A stretch of DNA of 64,000 bases from Saturnia japonica. Lineage: Eukaryota > Arthropoda > Insecta > Lepidoptera > Saturniidae. The notes beneath the pieces were generated by a model. The model made no database searches. It was not told where the DNA came from and saw nothing but the letters and a program-made list of their open reading frames with translations. Where the stretch lies: NCBI GenBank assembly GCA_033032175.1, contig CM065334.1, forward strand, positions 1,175,705 through 1,239,704, given 5' to 3'. Below, piece after piece: positions 55,056 through 64,000 of the stretch. The position numbers and the translations under genes were made by a program. Every line of letters begins with the position of its first letter. The first letter of the stretch is position 1.

Positions 55056-55316
55056 AAGCTGTGCCCGCGACTTTGTTCGGGTGGACTACACAGCATGCCG
55101 TCGACCGAGCATACGCGCGAATCGTACTAACCCCGCTCTCGGTTATATGCTTATTGTGGATAATCCTTAGAAGATAGACATATGCTCTTGCTGGCTTTTT
55201 TGTAGACCTTTTTTAATCCTAATTATTTTCTAAAATAAAAGTAGCCTAAGTTACTTCTTAAAACATCAGCTATCTGCCAGTGAAAGTTGTATCAAAATCG
55301 GTCGAACCGTTTAGTC
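55056..55316 (-). repeat. Helitron-like family A, truncated
   Basis: agctgtgcccgcgactttgt ... aatcggtcgaaccgtttag; the 5' third is missing and a middle part deleted. Confidence 0.5.
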
Positions 55317-55385
55317 ATAGATGGGAATCGAACTCGCGACCTCTGAAGAGTACGGCTTACTACCTCTGTGCCACGAGGAATGTCT
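55317..55385 (-). repeat. SINE family S3 tRNA-like head
   Basis: On the - strand: cctcgtggcacagaggtagt and gtcgcgagttcgattccca. Head only, replacing the end of the family A copy. Confidence 0.55.
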
Positions 55386-55386
55386 A

Positions 55387-55610
55387 CTTTTTATCCGACT
55401 GCGAGAAACGAAGTTTATGATTTTCAAACGTATGTATGTTTATTTCTTTGGCACGCTCTGTAGCCTAAACGTCTTGATGGATTTTAGCATAATAGGTGTC
55501 GTTAGATTAGTTTTAATTGTGGGAGTGGGAGTGGTAGTAACATCTAAGTACGATGTCTGGGAATCAAGAAGTAAAAATAGAAAAATATATTTTTTAATCG
55601 TGATATTTTT
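55387..55610 (+). repeat. Dispersed repeat family E
   Basis: atccgactgcgagaaacgaa, ctctgtagcctaaacgtctt and taagtacgatgtctgggaat. Confidence 0.55.
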
Positions 55611-55614
55611 TTGT

Positions 55615-56165
55615 AATCGAATTTCTTGTTTCATTTTTAATAATGTAGCTGTTAAGTTTTAATATTTTAAGTTAATCTCAAGAGAATTTATGTTCCAATA
55701 ATAATCTGTAACTGGATATCGTATCTTAGGAAAAATATTTTTGACAGCAAGGCAAAGGATCGCGCCCCATACAGCCGAGGTCGTGACCCCGTCCGTACAG
55801 TCTACGACAATAGAAACATTTCCCGTGCGAATATGGATCATCTGATTTGTCTATTGTTATATACATCTTTTTTTTATATTTCTCAAGCTTCCGCGTTGCA
55901 AAGGCGCTGAGGGTGCAAGGTTTTGGGGTGAACGAATTATTAATTGCGCAATACAGCGATGAGACGAAGTTAGGTTTCGCGATCCCAGACAGATGTGACC
56001 TTCATACATATTGACCGTAGAATTCATTGTCTCCATTCTTACCTATTGAAGAAATATCTCGCGTTGATCCAATTTTAAATTTAAATCCGTTAGTATTCGG
56101 CACCAGGGTTTTGGCATACATTTTATGCCAATGTTATTTTCTTTTGTAACATATAAATATATATT
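55615..56165. other. Intergenic DNA, nothing recognised
   Basis: No repeat partner or conserved reading. Confidence 0.35.
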
Positions 56166-56322
56166 TAACTAGCAACCCGCCCCGTCTTCGCACGGGTTGC
56201 AGAGTAATAGAAATAACTCGTTCGTTTACGCGATGTACCCTGATAAAGCACTTTCCACCATCTTCAAAAGTCACTGTAATATTTCAGCTGATTTACACAA
56301 AACTCTAAAGAATTAAGAGGAT

Positions 56323-56661
56323 ATGGTTGTTTCGTCATCCAGACCGGACATATTTCTTTATTCTCGAGAAATCAAGCGTATAGTACTGGTAGAGTTTACT
56401 GTACCGTGGAAAACTAATATACCTAAAGACCACGTAATGGAAATGATTAAATATTACGATCTATGTAACGAGCTAATTAAAAACGTCTATGCTGTAGAAG
56501 TGGGAGCGAGAGGTATTCTAGCGAAATCTCTCTATAACTTGCTAAAACACCTCGGCCTGTCGAGAACTGCAGTAAGTTCTATTTTAAAACGGGTATCTAA
56601 AGCAGCATTAACAGGCTCCTACCAAATCTTGCTTGGCAGGGAGGGTACCGCGGGCAGTTAA
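56323..56661 (+). pseudogene. Retroelement-type C-terminal domain fragment, 112 codons
   Basis: The frame reads RPDIFLYSREIKRIVLVEFT and VPWK, then AVEVGARGILAKSLYNLLKH and VSKAALTGSYQILLGRE. The order RPD...(V)E-x-TVPW...VGARG...ALTGSxxIL resembles a domain I know from the C-terminal ends of retroelement-like proteins in several animals, with a D...E-x-T/K layout loosely like PD-(D/E)XK nucleases. No reverse transcriptase is upstream, so it is a fragment. It lies just after a Helitron-like terminus (ctagcaacccgccccgtctt at 56170). A host origin is possible but less likely. Confidence 0.4.
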
Positions 56662-56939
56662 GGTGAGCGCTGATGTGTATAATAAACCTACACCTGGTCC
56701 GCAAGTCCCGGGGACTGCTCGTGTTCCCTCTCTCTGCCACACGATGGACCCGGCACCCGCACGGTGAATCCATGGAATGCTAAGATGTTTGTCTCTCAAA
56801 CCTTCCCCATGAATTACTCCGTCTATTGAAGAAAACCGTTGATGTTAACCGCATGAAAAAATTACGATATAATTATGTTATTCTCTATGAATTGGAATAC
56901 ATAACTGATTTTTTAACCAAATAAAAAAAAAATGGCGGT

Positions 56940-57135
56940 CCTCAATTCGATTGTTTTTTTTTTTATGGATGTTCAACCGTAACTTCTTTGTTTATGAACT
57001 CATTAAGATGATTCTTTTTTTGTTGGATACCTTATGGGTGGCCCCATTCTAATTTAATTAGCATAGGACTTTCAAGGTCGAAGATACACTAGGGAACTGT
57101 TCAAAATCACTGAAGTTGGTTTTACATATTTTATA
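56940..57135 (+). repeat. Dispersed repeat family F
   Basis: taacttctttgtttatgaac, gcataggactttcaaggtcg and aagatacactagggaactgt. Confidence 0.55.
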
Positions 57136-57139
57136 GTAA

Positions 57140-57595
57140 ATTCGTTTGTGACGGGGGTTCCCCGACGACACCAATTTTTTTAAGTTTTACATACATCCAT
57201 TAACGTATCAATGTTCTCCTATAGCACGGACGTTTAAAGTTACAGCTTAAGCCGTCTCTGGTATGTGCAAGTGAAACTTTATTAAAACTTGTTCCATCGT
57301 GTCAGGATGTGGCAACCAGCGGTAGGGTTACCGTAGTACTGTCGCGTACAGAACTGCTTCTTTTTTAAAATATAATGGGCACTGTGTTAATCCACAATTC
57401 TGCCATTGTCATCTTTAAACATAGCAAAATGGCCGGCCCCTTTTTAAAAAGGAATTTTTGTGGCTACTTAAAATGTATATTCCTAGTTATTATACTCCAC
57501 TTGCACAATCAAACCAGAACACGTAAAATGCCGCTAAAATTAAACTATAGAGGCAAATACAAAAGGTTTATAAAAAAAAAAAAAACAATTTTTAA
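57140..57595. other. Intergenic DNA, nothing recognised
   Basis: Open frame 57375-57605 is Lys-rich at its end and has no motif. Confidence 0.35.
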
Positions 57596-57599
57596 CGAC

Positions 57600-57825
57600 A
57601 AATAAAACCAAGTTCAATGATTTTTGAAGAGTTCTCTGGTGTATCTTCCAAGTTGAAGGTCCAATGCTGATGAAATTAAAATGAGACCACCATTGAGGTA
57701 TCCCCTATTCGACAAAAAAATAATCATCAAAATCGGTTCATAAACAAAGAAGTTATGACTGAACATCCATAAAAATATATACATTCGAATTGAAGTAACC
57801 TCAATCTTTTTTGGAAGTCAGTTAT
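57600..57825 (-). repeat. Dispersed repeat family F, reverse copy
   Basis: Complement of the F blocks: ccaagttgaaggtccaatgc and ataaacaaagaagttatgac. With 56940-57135 it forms an inverted pair about 460 bp apart. Confidence 0.55.
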
Positions 57826-58183
57826 CATCTTTATATTATTACGTGAAGCGAAATTTTATACTCCGTTTTAAGCGCGTTGCGTGCACGGAAGTCTGTGAGA
57901 TTTGGCATGGTTAAAGTTTATATGGAGAAGGAGTGCACCAAGCTAAAATTTATCTCCATATCTGTTACTCATATATTAAATTAAATAAATTAATACTGCG
58001 AATCCTAACTTAACCTGTGCCATTGAACTTAGACCCCCCAAAATATTGGACATTGTCACTCAATGAAAAGTGACAGCAAGTGATATAATATTCATTGTTT
58101 AGGTTCATACTGCAAATGTCACACAGAAAATAGTCTACGATTAAAAAGTCGCTGGTCAAATTTGATTATTGGGCGACCGCTAA
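57826..58183 (+). mobile_element. Helitron-like element, family B
   Basis: tttatattattacgtgaagc ... gggcgaccgCTAA|T. Confidence 0.55.
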
Positions 58184-58215
58184 TAAGATAAAAACCACCA
58201 CATAAAAGATCAAGA

Positions 58216-58450
58216 TTGAAGCAATGATGGCTCAGTGGCAGCATTTACAGACACCGCGTCGATCGACGTGAGTTCGAATCCCTGCATTGAGCCAGAGCTT
58301 TCGGTGAAGGAAAACATAGCATGGTGGTAGGACTTTTTCTAATGCGTGCTTGGCTAGCTACCACCCTCAAGTTGAACTATCGCCATCTGTCTACTTCGTC
58401 ACCAAGATCAGGAGAGATTGTGGCTACAAAGTTAACCGATTGCGCGTAAT
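58216..58450 (+). repeat. tRNA-derived SINE, family S2, with head
   Basis: A box gatggctcagtggcagcatt and B box gtgagttcgaatccctgcat at tRNA spacing, followed by the S2 body (gagctttcggtgaaggaaaa, gcatggtggtaggactttt). It defines the head of the S2 family. Confidence 0.7.
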
Positions 58451-58700
58451 ATTGACTATTTATGAATGTGAGGCAGACTGAAACCCTGCGTTGTGTGGTG
58501 AAGTTATACCACAACACATAGCATCCGCTGAGTCTGTCCCATTACCAAATTATGTATGTAGGCTTATTAAACTTCTTTAATAGTAAACTTTTTTGGCAAT
58601 AAATTATTATTATTAAAAACAAAAACAAAACATTTCTGCTAGTAAGTGTACTTGCATTCCATAGACTATAGTTATCTAACTCATTGTTTATGGTACGAGA

Positions 58701-59066
58701 TCAAGTTAAGCCGGCGGAGGCGGCGCGCGCGCACCGAAAAACATTTTTACAGATGTTTATACCGCTCCATTTATTTACTTGTATTTTTTTATCACAACCG
58801 TACATAATGGGTTTGACAGATAATGATTTGAATTTATAAACAACGTAACTAGAAAACTTTATAAAACCTCTACAGAAATAACCTAAACACTGAGACAAAC
58901 CCAATGAGCCCAAACACGATAACTCTGCTGTAAGTTGGTGAGGAAATCCTGCAGATTCCAAATCATGCTGCAGCATCAGCTCAAGGTAGCAATGTTCTTC
59001 TAATATCATCGAAGTAACAGAATAACAAACTTCGAATCGATGAACTTGTGGAAGATGCTCAATCAA
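58701..59066 (-). other. Unrecognised open frame, 121 codons
   Basis: Reads from an acceptor-like tttctag at its start: LIEHLPQVHRFEVCYSVTSM and LEEHCYLELMLQHDLESAGF... to a stop at 58701. The composition is not low-complexity and the frame stays open for 366 bp, which is uncommon in this AT-rich DNA. I know no family for it and see no flanking exon. It may be an exon, a decayed retroelement or chance. Confidence 0.2.
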
Positions 59067-59134
59067 CTAGAAAAGAGCTGATAATCTTCAAATAGATAAA
59101 CAGAAAGAGAGAGGTAGGGCTCAAAGAATCTTTG

Positions 59135-59285
59135 GAAATTTCTTTCTACTTGTGCCAGTCCGACTGGTGGATTACCTCCACCCTGCAGAAGATCACAGCC
59201 AAATAACCTTGTTTTATGTTCCTGCGTGAGTAAGGTTTCCAGAGCCAAAGACCACGGTAACCGCTTAATTGCCCACCTTAGTTGT
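59135..59285 (+). repeat. Dispersed repeat family M
   Basis: ctttctacttgtgccagtcc, cagccaaataacc and cacggtaaccgcttaattgc, related to 27612-27832. Confidence 0.4.
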
Positions 59286-59324
59286 ATTAACAAAGTGAAT
59301 TATAACTGCCTCATTAACCTAGTA

Positions 59325-59570
59325 GGTCCAAGCGCAACTGCTATGCTCGAGGTTCTGAGTTCGATTCCCAGGTCGAGCAAAGTGTTATTGGGGTTTTCTT
59401 ATGAAATTCTCATTAGCAGCTCGGAGTTTGGCTTTATGCCCAATTAATGGCAATAGGCTCGCCCCCTATTACATGGGACATAAAAACATACTCGGCGAAA
59501 TGTGGGTGTAAATTAGTGTACACCTCTGCCTAACCCTTCGGGGTATACAGGCGTGATAGTATCTATGCAT
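59325..59570 (+). repeat. tRNA-derived SINE, family S1
   Basis: gttctgagttcgattcccag (B box), ttatgcccaattaatggcaa and ctaacccttcggggtataca. Confidence 0.65.
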
Positions 59571-59639
59571 GTGTTTATTAAAAAAGAAACAAAAAACACG
59601 ACTGCAACAAAAAGACGTCACAAATTTTTTTTTTTTTTT

Positions 59640-59822
59640 TGTTATTTCAAGGCGTCGTACTAAAATATTATATTAGCCTATGTTAATTTCTACAATTAAG
59701 ACGAATCTAACGACATCTCGTATGATAAAATCCATCAAGCCGTTTAGCCTACAGAGCGTGACAAAGAAATAGACATAAATACGCTCGAAAAACAATAACC
59801 CTCCATTTTTACAGTTGGGTAA
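59640..59822 (-). repeat. Dispersed repeat family E
   Basis: ttagcctatgttaatttcta, caagccgtttagcctacaga and cgctcgaaaaacaataaccc. Confidence 0.55.
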
Positions 59823-60266
59823 AAAAGATTCGTATATTTGTTTGCAATATTTGACCCCAAGATTATTTTCATTATAACAAGACACAGGAACGATGAAAGA
59901 AATTACCCAACTAACCGGGGACTCGAACTTAAAACTAAACAATCGAGACACCGAAACACACGACACGCCCATACATACATATGGATGAAAAAAAAAGAAT
60001 CACTGCCGCATAGGAAAAAAAAAACCAACCTGCTCTATGGAACTCGCTTTAACGGTCGTTTACTATCCTGTAGTGCTGTCTCGCTCGCACAAGAGAGTAA
60101 TTTGTGGGAGTATTGCCTAATATTCGGGTACCTCGTTTATCATAAGCACTGATGAAATAACTACGCAGAGAGTACACTTGGTCCATTTTATCCAGCAGAA
60201 AAATCTATCTACACAAATAAATAAAGTTGAAGTGTCTGTTTGTAATGTCAAAATAACAGCTTTTTA

Positions 60267-60646
60267 ATATAATAATAATAATAAAGCCCTTTATTCAGAC
60301 CAACTTAGTATCTATTTACAAAGTTGATATACAATTATATATTTTAATCTATTCTATTCTAATTCTTAATTACATTTTCTAGGTCTGTTTGCCAATCGGC
60401 AAAGGCCTCCTCCAACATTTGTCATTCCTGTCTCTCTTGGGCCACTCTATTCCACGTCACTCCTCCTACTTGCCTTATTGATATCCCATTTGATATGTTC
60501 TAGCGCGTACATGTTAATTCTGTTAAGTTTTCTACATTTTTAGAGTAAGTGTATTTAGTGGTGCAATTCAGATTTTTTCTTTTCTTTTTGGAATGTTGGA
60601 GGGTTGTGGTCTTCATCCCCCACGAGGACCAGTCGGATTGGGGGAG
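60267..60646 (-). mobile_element. 5'-truncated RTE-like LINE, 380 bp
   Basis: Flanked by a 14-bp duplication ATAACAGCTTTTTA (60253-60266 and 60647-60660). On the - strand it ends in an (AAT/ATT) microsatellite tail after ggtctgaataaagggcttta. It contains the end of a reverse-transcriptase-protein frame. Insertion by target-primed reverse transcription is the obvious origin. Confidence 0.75.
60359..60478 (-). pseudogene. C-terminal end of a LINE ORF
   Basis: Reads VGGVTWNRVAQERQE, a stop where Trp is usual, then QMLEEAFADWQTDLENVIKN and the stop. The pattern W-x-R-x-A-x-(D/E)-R-x-x-W is typical of the end of RTE-clade polyproteins. Confidence 0.65.
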
Positions 60647-60914
60647 ATAACAGCTTTTTACTAAATGCATAAAGTGGGGTACTTATAAAATTTTTGTCTG
60701 ATTGTTCTTTTGTTTTACCCGAAGGATCGGAGTAATAAACATCAACGTCAAACTATCAGGCAAGCTTGCTTTAGCTTATGCAATTATGGGAATGGAGATC
60801 AACGTAGGCTAGGCTACACGGCTATAGAATTTTCTCAATGATGGCAAAAATAAAGTTAAAACTAGAGATCTATGGGCAAAAAAATAAATAAACTATTTTA
60901 TTGATTTAAAAATA

Positions 60915-61537
60915 TTAGCTGTGCCCTACGGTTTCACTCGTTTTAATTTTATCCGATAAACACCGCACCGTCAACGCACCCGTTAAGTCTATCATAATTG
61001 TTCTTCCCGCAAGTACAAATTATTTTAATTTTTCATTATCTCCTAAATTGTGTCCAAATAACATACTATAAAAAGCAAAATTTAACTTCATAAAATTGTC
61101 TTTATGATGAAGTAACTTTTGTTCGTCTAAAAATGTCGCTGTTTGTCTAAAAATAATGCTTATAAATCAGTTTTAATTTTCAAAAAATCTTTGTCACATA
61201 ATACCTTATTGTGGTTTGTGTATAAGAGATAGAGACAAATATACTAAGGGCTAATATTTTTGTAGAACATTGTATTTACATATCATTAACCATTACGCCA
61301 GCGCACGCGGATAAATCAGTTCCGGTGCGCTTCCAATTTCAACTTATGTAACAAAAATCAATATTTAAAGCTAGCTGAGAGTTGTAATCTGATGTTAGAT
61401 AGCCTATACTATTCCTCGTGAGTCTGGCTTTCAAATACAAAAAGATTTTTTCGAATCCGACTGGTAGTTCCAGAGATTAGCGTGTTTAAATAAACAAACA
61501 AACAAAACACATTTCCGCTTTATTATATTAGTATAGA
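60915..61537 (-). mobile_element. Helitron-like element, family C, reverse copy
   Basis: ttagctgtgccctacggttt at the left (complement CTAA|T) and cgctttattatattagtata at the right. Confidence 0.55.
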
Positions 61538-61539
61538 TT

Positions 61540-62340
61540 CAAGCCCTACAAAAATATTTCCCATGCCAGTTCACGATAAGTAAATAAAAAAACAATTTAT
61601 GTTCAAATATGGAACGTTGCTAAACGCCCACTGATTTTCATAAATCGAACGGCCCTCAACGTCGTTGCCTATGAGCATAATGTAAATAAACATGGACGAG
61701 AGGTCGTTGAAATTTGAATTTGGAACGGGACTTCGGGCGAAAGATTTTCGTAACTATTCAGGCAGTTTAAATAGAAAGTTGGTAAGTGTTGACACTTGTT
61801 ACATTTAATCGTAAATCCGGGTAATATGATATCCGGCTTTTCGGAAAATACACAATTATTTAAGATTTTTTTCTTTGAATATGTTAAAGTAGCATAGTTT
61901 TAAAAGAATGAAATACAGTTACAACAAGCCACACGGGTTTCATGACGCTAGTCATAACTTTTAATATTGAGCCGTTAAAACGGAGTCTATTCCTACACAG
62001 GATGGTATTTTGTGTTGCGAACATTATTGTTGTTACTTGTGTTTGGGTATATCCAAATATACCAGTTGTTTCATTGCTAGAGTCAGCAGCGGCTTTAATC
62101 ATTACAAGGCTCCGGGCGACAGATCTTTGAGAAGCCCTTGTCCTTTGTGGATTGTTAGTAGGAATTTCTGATATATAACAAGAAATACAAAAGTCATAAA
62201 TAAATAAGTTTTGAGTTTTAATATATTATACATTCGAAGAATAATAAAAGTTAAAAAACAAAAAGACGACAAATTATGAATGAGGATAAAGTAAATGCAA
62301 GGAAAGATATTATAGGAAGGCATATAAAATGATACTTTTG
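61540..62340. other. Intergenic DNA, nothing recognised
   Basis: No repeat partner; overlapping short open frames at 61884-62130 have no motif. Confidence 0.35.
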
Positions 62341-62344
62341 ACTT

Positions 62345-62560
62345 TTGGTCTCGATTGTCCATGGTGGTAGGGTATTTCTAATGCTCGCCTGCCTAGCAAC
62401 TGCCCTCAAGTTGAAAATCTGTCGCAAAACATCTATAACTGTGTTCCGGCAGTCGCACTTGAGAGCTAGTTTTCACTAGACCTAGCGTGCAACCCTCTTG
62501 GGCAAATCATGTGAGATTGTGGCCAAAAGCTAAACGGTCAGACGGTCGTTTGTAAAATTG
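62345..62560 (+). repeat. SINE family S2, head-truncated
   Basis: ccatggtggtagggtatttc, ctgccctcaagttgaaaatc and gcacttgagagctag. Confidence 0.55.
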
Positions 62561-62836
62561 CGACAATATTAAGATTATCCAAAATCAATTAATACGGAAT
62601 TCCTTTTAAAATACAATTCAGTAATTATAATACGAAACTAAATAAAATATTTTTTCATCTGATCATCCGGATATATATCCGGCCATAACACCATCCGGTC
62701 TACGTATGGTCCACAACACTACTTTAGCGTCAAGCATAAAACTTGTTAATTGACGTATAATAACCACAAGTCACATGATGCAATGTCACAATGTGTGTGC
62801 AGTGTGTTTCTAACGGATTTTTTTTTCATTTATTTA

Positions 62837-63311
62837 CTAGCTGTGCTCGCGGCTTCGCTCACGTATGCCCGCGCGAATATTGCTCCCCCGCTCCGGGCTA
62901 ATTTAAAGAAAAAATACTCATTGTGGGTGTTCCTTAGAAGATAGACATATACTCTCGCTGACTTTTATGTAGGTGTTTTTAATATATCTGTTATGGTTTA
63001 CTCAGCGTAAGCCATTCAAGCGCCCGAATTTATTCCCCATGACCAGTTTTTTTTATTTGCACGCATCCTAATTGGTTAAAAAATAAAAGTAGCCTAAGTT
63101 ACTCCTTATAAAATCAGCTATCTGTTAGTGAAAGTCCCGTCAAAATCGGTCCAACCGTTTCGGAGATTACCCGGAACAAACAGACGGACAGACAAGAATT
63201 ACACAAATGGGTTTTTTGTTATAGGTATCGTATATACTTTGATATGTATTTAGTAAAAAGCTGTTATTTTGCCAATACAAAGAGACACTTGCATTTTATT
63301 AATTGTATAGA
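62837..63311 (-). mobile_element. Helitron-like element, family A
   Basis: Full reverse copy: ctagctgtgctcgcggcttc (complement CTAG|T) to ttattaattgtataga (complement A|TCTATAC). Lacks about 35 bp near 62990. Confidence 0.6.
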
Positions 63312-63374
63312 TTTTTCTATAAGTTTCAGCACTGGTATTAAAGATCTTCGAAGTGAAATCTTCATTAGGTAACG

Positions 63375-63625
63375 TTGTGATTTGTGTCGAGTGGTTTAGA
63401 TAGACGGAATATCGTTTCGATGTCCGCAGGTTCGACTCCGAGCGTATGTATACCAACGTTAATAGGTACCAATGTATGTGAGAAAAACATAGAACTGTTG
63501 ATTTTTTTGGCGTTTGTAATCGCCAATATGTCATGGACTGGCGTGGTAATTAAGCCTGTGCCTTCACATGGGGAGAGGCCTTAATGCCTAGTTGTGGGAT
63601 ACTTACACGCTGATATTATTAACGG
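63375..63625 (+). repeat. tRNA-like SINE, family S4
   Basis: B-box-like cgcaggttcgactccgagcg at 63426-63445, followed by a body with tggcgtttgtaatcgccaat and a tail (aggccttaatgcctagttgt, acacgctgatattattaac) shared with 20325-20455. Confidence 0.5.
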
Positions 63626-63647
63626 ACTACAAAAAAAGACGAACGTT

Positions 63648-63855
63648 ACATACTCAATTCGAATGTATATTTAGCCAACTTCTTTGTTTATCAACCGATT
63701 TGGATTATTTTGTTGGATAGGGGATACCTTAAAGGTGGTCCCATTTTAAAATTTCATTTGCATTGGAACTTCAACTTCGAAGATACACCAGAGAACTGTT
63801 CAAAATATTTGAAGTTGATTTATTTTTTGTTAAAAATTCTCTTGTTGTAACAAGA
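63648..63855 (+). repeat. Dispersed repeat family F
   Basis: caacttctttgtttatcaac, gcattggaacttcaacttcg and agatacaccagagaactgtt. Confidence 0.55.
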
Positions 63856-63924
63856 TTAACAAGCAAAATTATTAAAAAGGAAACTAAAAAAACCGACTGC
63901 AACAAAAACACGAAAAAAAAATTT

Positions 63925-64000
63925 TTTTTTTCAATTTTTGTCGTTTATTTTATTCCCAGACGTTGTACTTGGATATTATATAGCCTATGTCACTTCCACA
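63925..64000 (-). repeat. Dispersed repeat family E, running off the window
   Basis: ttattcccagacgttgtact and tatagcctatgtcacttcca; same as the left part of 53365-53560. Confidence 0.45.

Larger units (their letters stand above)
60204..60735 (+). mobile_element. Helitron-like family A fragment split by a LINE
   Basis: 60204-60266 (tctatctacacaaataaata ... ataacagcttttta) and 60647-60735 (ataacagctttttactaaat ...) are consecutive parts of family A separated by the LINE fragment. Confidence 0.6.

Overview
The window is nuclear DNA of an insect, most likely a moth or butterfly (Lepidoptera). The two genes have short exons in long introns with GT-AG borders. The rest is AT-rich and packed with repeats of the kind known from lepidopteran genomes: tRNA-headed SINEs, Helitron-like elements ending in CTAG or CTAA, Tc1/mariner, pogo-like, Harbinger-like and hAT-like DNA transposons, an RTE-like LINE and a miniature LTR element. 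No species is claimed. Nothing bacterial, organellar or viral was seen.

Genes. (1) 3332-13128, + strand: the U1 snRNP 70 kDa protein (U1-70K). Six coding exons are visible, from just before the RRM to the stop; the first about 50 codons must lie left of the window. (2) 18820-23988, - strand: a Cdc25 (String-type) dual-specificity phosphatase. Five coding exons are visible with the HC(X5)R active site; the start-codon exon was not identified. The genes are convergent (tail to tail) and 5.7 kb apart. That gap holds a 125-bp tandem repeat and a frameshifted Tc1 transposon. One gene serves splicing and the other entry into mitosis, and I see no sign of co-regulation beyond a shared palindromic motif.

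Layout. 1-3331: intron of U1-70K with a pogo-like MITE and Helitron-like and SINE copies. 3332-13128: U1-70K, with a 6.2-kb intron (5091-11267) that holds nested elements, including a deleted mariner inside a Helitron-like element. 13129-18819: tandem repeat, Tc1 and AT-rich DNA. 18820-about 25300: the cdc25 gene and its presumed 5' end. 25300-64000: no convincing host gene in 39 kb. This stretch is mostly dispersed repeats, including a second Tc1 split by a MITE, a foldback inverted repeat, a solo LTR nested in a Harbinger-like MITE, a complete miniature LTR element (39086-40025), a hAT-like MITE nested in a SINE, and an RTE-like LINE fragment nested in a Helitron-like copy. It lies upstream of cdc25, so it could also hold cdc25 regulatory DNA, but nothing in the sequence proves that.

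Most notable observations: a 17-bp palindrome (GGTCTACTGAGTAGACC and variants) clustered near exons of both genes and noticed nowhere else; a structurally complete miniature LTR element with PBS, PPT and target duplication, plus a solo LTR of the same family; a 90-bp-arm inverted repeat; and a Ser-to-Leu change in the Cdc25 signature loop. Repeat classes are assigned from termini, target sites and residual protein reading, not from database searches.
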